This document shows positions 23,563 to 33,989 of a DNA stretch of 64,000 bases, piece by piece. The stretch covers positions 171,006,664-171,070,663 of the forward strand of contig CP136066.1 of assembly GCA_032622095.1 (NCBI GenBank), given 5' to 3'. Source of the stretch: Siphonodentalium dalli. Taxonomy: Eukaryota > Mollusca > Scaphopoda > Gadilida > Siphonodentaliidae. The stretch's first letter is position 1. Every line of letters begins with the position of its first letter. Position numbers and translations under genes: made by a program. The notes under the pieces were generated by a model. It had not been told where the DNA came from. It saw only the letters and a list, made by a program, of their open reading frames with translations, and did no database searches.

Positions 23563-24309
23563 GGAACTGGGAAAAAAGAAATGCAAGAAAGATATGACAT
23601 CGCGAGAAATGAGGACAGCACGAAAACATTGGAAAGTAAAACAGAGAAAACAAAGAGAAAAACTAAGGAAAGTAAAACAGAGAAAACAAAGAGAAAAACT
23701 AAAGAAAATAAAGCAGATTATAGCATGTACACCACCAGCTTCGCCACTGCAAAATCACGAAGAATATCCGGGCCCATCTAGACAGGAAAGAGAGAGCAGC
23801 AAGCAAATAATTCGCGAACGATCCAAATGTTATCGGTATAAAGTTCTGTATGAGAGTCCCAATATCGTTATGCCTGTTATTAGAACTAGAAGGAATGTTA
23901 AGAAAGGTGTATTGGGTTGTTGTGGCAAGAAATCGGGTCAGGGTGCGCAATCAGGTAGAGAGGTCGGCAAATGCGATGTGTTAGTTTGGGAGTGTAGAGG
24001 AATCTGGGGCGATTGCCAATGATGGTTTGAAAGTTGGGTCGGTGGGCAGAAAGGTTGAGGGTGTTTTGACTAGGCGTGGTAGGCAAGCAAGTCGAGGTGT
24101 GTGATCAGACAGAGAGGTCGGCAATGGGTTAGTTGGGAGTGGAGAGGAACCTGGGGTGATTGTCGATGACGGATTGAAAGTTGGGTCTGTAGGGAGAAAG
24201 GTTGATGGTGTTTCGACTAGGCGTGGTATGAAAGCAAGTCGAGGTGCGCGTTCAGACAGAGAGGTTAGCGTCGGATTAGTTGGGATTGGAGAGGATTCTG
24301 AGTTGATTG

Positions 24310-25150
24310 AATAGAGTGAGCCAGATGTTGATGAATGTGATGGGGAGAAGCTTGTTGAGGGTTTAGACGGGAGGTGTCCGGATAATATACTAACGAGTGA
24401 ACAGCAGAGTAAGACAGTTGATGAAAATGACACGAAGATGCAGATCGAGGGTGTGGACGAGAGGTGTCCGGAGATTGTACTAGAGAATGAACAGGGTAAG
24501 ACATATGTTGATGAATGTGACATGGAGATGGTGATCGAGGGTGTGAACGAGAGGTGTCAGGAGAAAGTATCGGAGAGTGAACAGCAGAGTAATACAGCCG
24601 ATGAATGTGATGGAGAGAAGCAGGTTGAAGGTTCAGACGGATGTTTCAGGGTAAAGTACAGGATAGTGAACAGGAGAGTAAGACAGTTGATGAATGTGAG
24701 TGAGAGAAACGGGTTGACGGTTTAGACGGGATGTGTCAGGAGAATGTACTGGAGAGTGAACAGCAGAGTAAGATAGTTGTTGATGAATGTGGAATGCATT
24801 ATGTTGATCGAGTGTGTGCATTCCATGTGTCCGGAGAGTGTAGCCGAGAGCGAAGAGAAAAGTAAGATAGTTGTTGATGAATGTGATGGGGAGGGTTTAG
24901 ACGGGATGTGTCAGGTGAATGCATTGGAGAGTGAACAGCAGAGAGGCAGGTTGAAGGTTCAGACGGGATGTTTCAGGAGAAAGTACCGGATAGTGAACAG
25001 CAGAGTAAGACAGTTGATGAATGTGAGGGAGAGAAACGGGTTGAGGGTTTAGACGGGATGTGTCAGGAGAATGCACTGGAGAATGAACAGCCGAGTAAAA
25101 CAGTTGCCAATGAATGTGATTGGGAGAAGCTGGTTGATGGTTCAGACAAG
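24310..25150 (+). repeat. ~93-bp coding tandem repeat (acidic 31-residue unit)
   Basis: Each unit reads roughly DECDGEKLVEGLDGMCQ followed by ENVLESEQQSKTV. There are about eight or nine units, with indels that push the frame around several times. Before it (23890-24310) a different ~150-bp coding unit (DGLKVGSVGRKVEGV...TRRGR..ASRG..SDREV) is repeated two or three times. Confidence 0.75.
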
Positions 25151-25474
25151 ACGTGTGATGGTGTTTGGTTGAATGTGCCAAGTTCAGTTGAGTGTATTGA
25201 TAAATATGTTATTGTTAAATACCAGCGGAACATATACCCTGGATATGTCCAGAATGTTTCGGGTGATGAGTTGCTTATAAAATGTATGAAGCGTATAGGT
25301 CCAAAGAAAGCAAATTGCTTTACATTGCCAAAATGCTGCATATATATTTCGTGGTACTGTCATAACGATATTTTGGCAGTTATTCCTGAGCCAAAGATAA
25401 TTACAGGGAGAGGTTCGCACTTTAAAGTGTGCATGCCAATATGGAATAAATTGCAGAGTAATATCGGACATTAA

Positions 25475-26397
25475 GAAAGGCTATTGGCTGAGTATGTAAT
25501 TTTCCCGTATATATTCGGTGGTTTGCAGTATGCTAATGAGTTGGCAATGTCAGCGGTATATTATACATATATCGTAACGTACATGTATGATATTAGTTGG
25601 AAAATATCCACACGTGTGCATGGTTTAGTTATTTGTTTCCGTTAAACATATTTTAAATTACAATTTATGTTTTCTTGTTAATAGACGGGTTCAGTCACAC
25701 GTATTTGTATAGTATTGTGTATAGTATTGATATAGTGGTGCATGATGCAGGGAATTTAAAGCCACCGACTGCTGGCACGAACGCAAATGTAACGACAACA
25801 TAATTAAATTGCATCACTCAAAATAAAATATGTCTGCGGGTAAATCACACATGCTCATATCAGCCACATGGCGTTCAGAACTCGTTGAAACCTTCTTTAT
25901 GTAATGAAGGTGGGGTAATACTCTTAATTACACTTCTTAGTTACATGTTATACATCGGATAGACTTACATCTAAACTAATCTTAACCGAATAACCGTGCA
26001 CGTACTCATGTGAGTCAGGTGAGTTTCATTCACCAGATCAATTCTTTCTAGCTACACATACGTGTAACTGAACCTCGCTATTATTACTTAGGGATGAAGA
26101 AACTCTCCCATAACGCAATTAATATGCGATGAGTTGTAGATGACCCTCGATGGTAACTCACACATATCTGATATATGCATCTCTTGTAAATACTCCACTT
26201 GAAATACTTCCGTGTATCAAATGTGTGTACAGTTACGACGGAGGGGCAACGGAGCGCTCTATAGTCGCAACAAACTTCATTCTATGGCGAATACACTACT
26301 CCAGTTATATATTTTTCCTTCTTTTTTCTTTGGATAACGCATTTTGATTATCCCTTTTTCATCGTGTTTTTGTTGAATAAAACAATAATAAAAATGT
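25475..26397. other. No gene recognised; 3' flank of the transposon gene
   Basis: This is AT-rich sequence. AAAATAAAATATG at ~25820 could supply a polyadenylation signal for the upstream gene. Nothing else is recognised here, nor in 26810-27430 beyond the motif set. Confidence 0.4.
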
Positions 26398-26806
26398 GTC
26401 TTTCGTGTAACATTAAGAGCCCAAGGACAAGTTCTTTGGCCAGATAATGGTTATATATGGCAAAAACTCTTTAACAACATTTAGTGAGACCCTGAATATA
26501 TTAAACAAATCTTCCTTCATCAAAATGGAACTAGAAATGTCCAAATGTACATGTTATGTATATCGTGTAACACGCATGTCTTTACTGTAGCATATGACAT
26601 TTTAAACCACACGGTAATTTATGAAATAACATTATAGATCCTTTATTGTGCACGTCAGACTGCGAAATTGTTATTTTTGTCGCGCTATACTCGAAATATG
26701 ACATATTGGTAGCTTAGTGTGGTTTCAACCTCCATGTGGTGCTCAAAATTGTATTTCATGTAACGATGATCGTCTATACTGTCACACAGATGTCCCCACT
26801 GTAACG
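26398..26806 (-). repeat. Same motif set, right side, opposite orientation
   Basis: Reverse-orientation copies lie at 26398-26411 (GTCTTTCGTGTAAC), 26558-26571, 26751-26765 (GTATTTCATGTAACG) and ~26791-26806. Left copies point right and right copies point left, so they bracket the gene as subterminal transposase-binding repeats do in some DNA transposons. Confidence 0.55.
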
Positions 26807-27498
26807 CAGTGAATAATGAAATTTAAAAATGCTAAGTCATACAATTCCAAGGGAGTTTTTTTCAATTATCAGTGGTTTAGGCATATCGGATTCACGGCAT
26901 TAAACCAATACCCAATATGATACGAATATTCTCTCTTGAAGAACTCTTTAGTATCGGTAAAATGTAATTTTCGAAAAACAGTTGATTCTACACATGGAAA
27001 AGACATGAGTTAACATCATATAACAGGAAAAATCTGTGTTATTAGTTGTAAGATAACCCATTTTGAAATGATCGAGTTACAACTTGAAGTAGTTCTAATA
27101 TGTTTTAATTGCAGCCATACAAAGTGTGTTTGTTACAGTATAGACATTATATATGCATAGCCAACATTGACAACCCAACCAAATACAAATCATAGGTGAT
27201 TAAGCCTGCATTTTAGTGTTTTAATAACCCATAAGGTCTATTTATTCCAAACGATGACCAAATTACGTTTTCTGCCAACATATTTTTTTCAATTATTACC
27301 AGACTGAAATGTGCGCCAAAATTGATAATGACTCATATACGAGTGACACTGGCAGAGGATTAGAAGCCACAAATACTTAAATACTATTCCCCGTGAAAAA
27401 TAAAATGAAAAAATAAAATAAAATGAAGTACCGCCCGCCCGCCCCTCTTTTTTTCCCTCATGTTACCCTAAACTCAGGTATTCTTCCTTTTGGCCTTA

Positions 27499-28632
27499 TC
27501 AAAAGCTTTTGACACCATAAGTCACGAAATTTTACTTAGAAAGCTCGATCACTATGGAATAAGGGGAATCGCTAATGACTGGTTCAGAAGTTACTTACAT
27601 GACAGGCGACAATATGTAGAAGTCCATGATCATCAATCGGGAATGTTGACTATGACATGTGGAGTACCACAGGGGTCTATCCTTGGTCCCATCCTATTTC
27701 TAATGTATGTCAACGACATGCCCAACAGCACCAATCTCAAACTTCTTTCATTTGCTGACGACACAACATTATACATGTCAGGGAATAACTCTAAAACCAT
27801 TCAGAATAAGATAAACGATGAACTAGAAAAAGTATACCGCTGGTGCTGTAGTAACCGACTATCCCTCAATGAATCAAAAACTAAATATATGTTGCTGCAT
27901 CCACAAAATAACGATTTTAAATGGGCAGATCTGCGAATTAAATTGAATAAAAAGGAACTAGTTCGTGTAAGTAATCAAAACCAAGAAAAATCACTTAAAT
28001 TCCTTGGCATAATCATTGACGAAAATCTTACTTTTAAGTACCACATATCAATGCTAACCAGAAAAATATCACATGCAATATACTGTCTAGGTAAAGCCAA
28101 ACGATTCCTCCCCAAAAGTGCACTAAAAACTCTGTACTTCTCCTTAATTCACAGTCATCTCCTATACGGAATAATAATCTGGGGACACGTTTCAGCATCA
28201 CGGTCTCTTTTTCGGCTACAGAAAAAAGCAGTCCGGATATTATGCAACAAAAGATATCGCAGTCACACAGAGCCGTTGTTTAAAACTCTAAAAATTCTAA
28301 AGTTTCATGACCTGTATCATCTTCAAATCGCATTGTTCATGTATGATTGGAAAAACAAATATCTTCCCCCGTCTTTCGAAAGTTTATTTAAGTATACACC
28401 AATATCAACAACACGACAGTCCGGCAACTTGGCTACTACAATTCCAAGGACGAATTTCTCTCAAATTCTACCGAGATACTCATTTCCGTATGTGTGGAAC
28501 TGCTTGGACACAGCACACAGATTTGCAGCTAGCAGAACCATCTTTAAATCTTCCATACGTACAAATGTGCAATCACACTATAATAGCTCAGTAACTTGTG
28601 ACAACGCGGAATGCCGAGATTGTAGAAAGTAA
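27499..28632 (+). pseudogene. LINE ORF2, 3' part: reverse transcriptase core and C-terminus
   Basis: This continues the ORF2 cut at 19059. It opens with SKAFDTISH (rest of RT motif A), then [14 protein letters not shown] (motif B, ~27657-27700), FADD (27751-27762, the catalytic motif C) and KFLGIIID (~27997-28020). It ends with a cysteine-containing tail (CDNAECRDC). The whole 3' part is open, so the damage to this LINE is the transposon and the two upstream frameshifts. A non-ATG start inside the transposon end is not meaningful. Confidence 0.93.
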
Positions 28633-29038
28633 TTGGAACAATATGTATACATGTATTATGTATGATTGCCCTTAAGAGACGTGTCATCATTACGTGCGTA
28701 ACCCTGGATTACTCACCATTTATGGGCACATATCCATGGACACATAATTGTATAGACATTTATTTAATCATATCTGCCCGAACAAAGTTGGATATATAAA
28801 ACACAACCCCAAAATTTTAACAACACATTATTTCAACAGCTGACCCTCATGCAACATCTCGATTGTCACACAACAATATGATCGCCATCTGCTTATTCTC
28901 TATTATGTATAAGGGGCGGCAGGAAGACGGCCTGTATTGGCCATGCCGCTCCTGTGCAAATTTGAAATATATATTATTATGTTTGTGTATTATGTATTTA
29001 ATTTGTGCAAATAAACAATCCAATCCAATCCAATCCAA
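28633..29038 (+). mobile_element. LINE 3' UTR with AATAAA and (CAATC)n tail
   Basis: About 380 bp of untranslated sequence ends with AATAAA (29010-29015) directly followed by four CAATC units (29016-29035). Short tandem 3' tails instead of poly-A are usual in CR1/L2-type LINEs. The tail fixes the 3' boundary of the element near 29038. Confidence 0.8.
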
Positions 29039-30270
29039 ACATAACTTATGTATCGTGTTATGCTCAACTGTTATTGACTTTACAAAATTGCGATTTCACT
29101 CAAAGTATATTTGAGCAAAGATAATGTGTTCCGTGAGATCAATGTAAATGATTAAAATCCATGTTGACTTTGTATAACAAACTGAAGAACCGTTCTATCA
29201 TTAAATAATTGTCAACAGAGACCGTTGTTCTCGCATGGACAAATAAGATACAACAGCAACGCCTTGTCGCGCACCGAAAATGATAGAGACGCTGGTGAAA
29301 CTTGGAAAAAAACGTCACAAACATGGTGCACATCGGGAATGCATTTTATTTCCGAAAACACACGAACGCTGCCTGCATCACTCGGAAGATCGGCTGCTTA
29401 GAAAAATGTAACTGGAACAGATGAAACGATATCAGATTTACGCAAACAATTTAACAAACAAAACGCCTTTTTAGCACTATATCGACGAATTCGATCGGCA
29501 ACAGTTTACATATGCATGGTTTGAGACCCCTTCTACCGAATTACGTATACACACATTTTAAGATTCGAATGAGCCATGTCCGTTTAACTTGTATAATAAT
29601 GATGAAACTTTCTTTTCTTGCTATCACATACATGTAGCATCATCCATATAAAAAGTTAAGCATTTATTAAAAGTACATTTTGGTGAATCCCTTGCTGAGT
29701 TCTGTTGTACACTAATTCAATTTGAAAAACAAATATTGTAAATGTGAAATGTCCGGAGTGTTTACCACATCCTCGCAGAAATGGTTTTAAATAAATGTTA
29801 TTACACACCCATCCATACCCATCAATGCTATGTTGATTAGATTGTTTTGGTGTGTAATAAATACAGAACCGCACAAGAATGTGAATCAAGTGAATGTTAT
29901 TACACACTCATTTGTCATGCCGTAAGTTACAACTTCAGGCATCTTAGGCTATTGTGTTGTGCTACAACAAACGTGTGCAATAACGCACCTCAATCCATGT
30001 GCGGTTTTGTAGATATATTTGTCTATTGTATACCTAATGCTATATTATGGAATACTATAATTCCATTCTATATATATTGAGTTGAACTAATCAACTACAC
30101 AACCTCCTGTAATAGTTAGATACATAACTGTTCCTAAATCTTCTATTATAAGTTGTATGTGTGATTTGTTCAGTTTGATATGATTAAAAGGTTGCTTATG
30201 CAATTTTGTCCATGTGTTTTAAGTGTGAAGGGACTTATATTGATAGTAATTTACAACAATATACTAAGTG
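29039..30270. other. No gene recognised
   Basis: AT-rich sequence. Bases ~29190-29290 are an inverted copy of ~7565-7650. ATTCGAATGAGCCATGTCCG near 29565 is a fragment of repeat A in reverse. Confidence 0.6.
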
Positions 30271-32815
30271 CTGACTGTTTGCAAGTAATATGGATGTTAA
30301 CTAACATTATTCCTAAGTTTTAAGACTATAAAGAGTAAAAAGAAATAGTGGGGCAAATATTTTGTGCTGGGAAACAATTGCTTTTGGGGCCCCTTGAAAC
30401 CCCACCACCCCATCATACGTCCTGGAAAAAAACCCATGAGGGGACAGCCATTTTATATATGTCTATGTGGTGGTGGGTCTATTATGCCAAATACATGTGC
30501 CTTAAATGTATAAGCATTTCATCAATTAAAGTCTTAACATTGTAGATATTTGACGTATTTTAGTCTCCATCTCATCCCCGAAATCATACCGCGGTGTATA
30601 CAACGAATGTGAACATAAAAACAACTGGATTTTAGTTTCAATTATAACAAATTCATAGTACTTACTTACCTTAGCGAAGATATATAATTATGTCTTAGCA
30701 GACATTTGGTGCATGCTGTCGATATTAAGTTGATATTAAGTTTGACACCTCGCATGTACTTTCCAATGTATGTTTTCTGTTCACAAAGTTAAGGCCACAA
30801 TTTCATGCCCGGAATCCTGTGTTGATACCGCCAGTCACTTTTAGTTTACGCTTAACTGTTTTGACAACAAGTCTTCGCCACACATTGTTGGGCAAATAAA
30901 AGAACCTTTTCAGCTATAACAACCAGTATTCGCAATGCGATCAAGGTGACATTGAATAGAAGTAACCAGGCATACTTGAGTATAGAGTAACGTCCCGTTA
31001 ACCGTTGTCTGGAAAAGTAAGATAACATTAAAGGTATACTACCAGCATGTTATTAAACAAAATCAAACTTTTAAAGCTATACAACCAAAACAATATTAGC
31101 TTTGTATTATATTCTGGCAACATGAATTGTTTATCAGTTTCCCCGCCAATTGTGTGCATAAACTCAGTAAACCATCAGGGGCGCCGCTCTTTATTTCAGC
31201 TCATCGTCTCGCTCGGTAATTTCGGCACATTATTCTCCGCAACATGAGACACTTCGGGCAACATCCTGCCCCGTATTAAAGCTCACATGCTCTGATTATC
31301 ATCGAAATAGTCGAGCGTTGGTAGCCGGTCTGTTCAAATAGCTCCATGTCCACGGGGCCAGTCCATGCTAGCCCATACGGATGCGAGTGCGCTTCTTTCG
31401 TGATGCCATTTCATTTATTACACATTTCTGATAATCGCCGGGTCTTCGACGCCTCAACAGTCTGAACTATCTTTCTATATTCTGTTCCTAAATTGTAAAA
31501 CATGTATATATCTTGAAACGATGTACATACCATGCACTATAGGCTATATAATATGTGTGGCCATACGCATAATACACTTTTATATACATATTCTTCTCTA
31601 TTGGAGGTAAATAAATAAATAAGTGTATGCCATACATATAATACACATGCCATGTATGCCATACATATAACACCGCCGCCCTGATCAACACTCCGTGGTT
31701 GGTCTGTCCGTCTGTCCGTTCGTATGTGATCCATCAACAATTTCCTTTAACCCACTCCGCATATAACACCTCTCACCCGGTGTCACCACACTTCATACGG
31801 ATCTTCAAGTGATATCTAAATGGGGGCGGTAGATTTAAAAAAAAATTTATTTTAAAAACATAGTCACATGCAGCCATCTTGGATTTCAATTTGAATACAT
31901 GGGCACACAATGAGCCCGCATTGATCGCAGAAATGTTTTGAAAATATACAGACATGTTTAGGATCACCACAGGATGGGAGCATTGTAGGATTTACAACGA
32001 AACACATGACCGCCGGCAGCCATCTTAGCTTTTACAATGTGCATGACTAAATGCTTTGGCACACCATACAGACCACATCCCATATCCGGGTGACCACCAG
32101 ATGGGAGTTTTACATTTTTTATGATTTTTTTGTTTAATATGGCCGCCACCGGTCATCGTGGATTTTATTCCTTGCATGACAAAAACTTTTAGCACACCAA
32201 GCAGGTTACACTCCTGAACTCACTCACTAAACTTCATATGGATCTTTGGGTGACCTCTAGATGGGAGACATCGATTTTTCCGAAATTCGTTGAAAAATAG
32301 CCATCTTTGATTTGAAATTCGAATCCATGTACACACTCTGCATCCCGCATTTATCGGAAAATGTTTTGAAAACGTACAGGCATGTTTATGATCACCTCTA
32401 AATGGGTTTGATAAAAATAACATGGCTGTTAGCAGCCATCTTGAATTTAACTCTTTGCATTACTAAATACTCCGACATGCCCTATACAGTCAACATAATT
32501 ATTTTTAATCTAATTGATCCCAAACTCCATATGGCTCTTCGGGTTTACCTCCGGTATTATACTTGAACATTACCTTTCCTCGGTCCTTATCGCTCCATTG
32601 ACTGTAATGTATGGAATTATCCCCGCTCATTTATATTTCTCTCAACTCATACAATTAGTAATCAGATTTGTATTACTTCATGAATAATGTAGTTGGGAAC
32701 AATCATCTAAATGCCCAAAATTGTTAAAGTAATAAGGATCAGTTGTGATTGACCAGAGAATACAACCATATCATATAGATCGGTTGCATCTTCTACAATA
32801 CGAAAAGAAAGATAA
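30271..32815. repeat. Dispersed repeat C, copy 1
   Basis: It aligns in direct orientation with 45053-47325, from GCAAGTAATATGGATGTTAA through GGTGACCTCTAGATGGGAG to GATTGACCAGA. Internally, 31780-32560 is a diverged tandem repeat of ~150 bp that repeatedly carries GCAGCCATCTTGGATTT and CATGACTAAATACT. No conserved coding frame is seen. Confidence 0.8.
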
Positions 32816-33989
32816 ATTGAATGTACCCCATGTGAATAAAGAACAAATTTGTGAACAATGATCAAATTCTTTTTTATCTTCTTCATAAGTCATTGCTTCG
32901 TATGTAACGTATGCAGTTAGCAAAATGTCGGCTAGTGCATCCATTGTGACGGCACATTTGACCGATTAAGTAAAACACGGTGATTTTTTTCCAAAATATG
33001 AGAAGTCTAGATAAAAATCGATTACAAACCATTCTGCTATCAATATATAAAGCCGAATCGAGGGTTTATGATATGTGCACGCAAACATGGATCCCGGATT
33101 CTACACTATACAAAGTGTTTAGTAACTGTGTCGCGTTTAAAGGTACTCAATCCGAATTAACACTCGCAAATTACCATTTCCTTGGCTTCGGGTGTAAAAA
33201 ATATTGATTCGAGTCGAGGAACCCACCCATCACATTTAAAATCTATTATTTTAATTTTAAGTGGCCCAATAGACAGTCAACGAGAAGAACTTCTTTGACC
33301 AAATTGAGGGTAAAGATGGATCACTCTAAAACCAAGTGGCTTCTTGTGTCAGATATTTGACAAACCGGCAAACTTTCGTTGAACAAATTGTTACAAAAAT
33401 AAGGCTTTGTGCAATGTTATACTATAGTTGATTTTGCTTTTCATTATTTTTGGGCAATTATTAGATTCTGATAAATGAAGCGGCATTTCAAAAACTTTTG
33501 TTGTTGTTGTTGGAATGTGATGATATGGGGACCATCGAATCGGATTGAGTACCTTCAACATAAAGTGTCAGACAATCTTGTATCCACAATCCTTGGATCG
33601 TAACACGAACCTAGCACTGATTTTTTATTTATTTTCTTCTTTTTGTGACATATCTTATAATTTATATTATAACGGACTTTCCAGTTCCATATGTCGAAGA
33701 AGTTAAAGTCGTCACTTCTCAACTGCTGGATAGATGATGTAAAACGGCCATTATCGCCATGGGTCATTATCGCCATGGGTCACTATCGCCATGGGTCATT
33801 ATCGCCATGGGTGAGCACGGGTGCGTTGATGCTAGACAAGATAATAGGACCCCAGTCCTGGTTCCACACAGATCAAGAATGTGGATACAACATTGAGTAT
33901 CTGATGAAATCACTATAAATGCGTTAATCCTGGTCCGATTTCATGGATTAATATAAGGAAGTGAAGTTCGAACAACTTCTAACGTCACC
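32816..33989. other. No gene recognised
   Basis: AT-rich sequence, with a second copy of the TTG tract block at ~33480-33600 (compare 8150-8260) and a 16-bp array. Confidence 0.55.
33749..33812. repeat. 16-bp tandem repeat, 4 copies
   Basis: The unit TCATTATCGCCATGGG is repeated four times with one substitution. Confidence 0.9.

Larger units (their letters stand above)
21522..25474 (+). pseudogene. Transposon-borne gene: basic N-terminus, acidic 31-residue repeats, YPG domain (spliced, decayed)
   Basis: A probable exon (~21522-21594, ...DLEYEDTAEEKLAS) ends at a CAG/GTAGGT donor in phase 1. The next exon begins after TTACTTTCAG at 22966 and joins in frame to MAMSNAERQRKFRANRDKD. The basic segment is split by an insertion at ~23085-23562 and resumes as KKDMTSREMRTARKHWK, with a 36-bp tandem duplication (KVKQRKQREKL twice). 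Then come two or three ~150-bp coding repeats (~23890-24310) and ~93-bp repeats (~24310-25150), with several frameshifts. The end (~25160-25474) has KYVIVKYQRNIYPGYV..., CMKRIG and WYCHNDILAVIPEP. AERQRK..R starts combined with such YPG domains occur in many unnamed invertebrate proteins, to my knowledge without an assigned function. A transposon origin is suggested here by context. Confidence 0.5.
19060..27495. mobile_element. 8436-bp DNA transposon with TTA target duplication (PIF/Harbinger-like?)
   Basis: The ends are 34-bp inverted repeats with 32 matches (19060-19093 and 27462-27495), beginning GGCCAAAA and containing AAGAATACCTG and TTTAGGGTAAC. TTA flanks both sides (19057-19059 and 27496-27498), and removing the insert with one TTA leaves the RT motif A codons in frame. 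Just inside both ends lies the same 13-mer, CCCGCCCGCCCCT (19093-19105 and 27434-27446), in direct orientation. A 3-bp TWA duplication is typical of PIF/Harbinger. Zator, Academ and Chapaev3 also make 3-bp duplications, and no transposase or DDE motif was recognised, so the superfamily is uncertain. Cargo is annotated separately. Confidence 0.85.

Noticed and set aside
23981..24523. Ser/Pro/Thr-rich minus-strand ORF resembling a mucin
   Set aside because: It is the reverse reading of the coding tandem repeats; the plus-strand frame joins recognisable domains on both sides.
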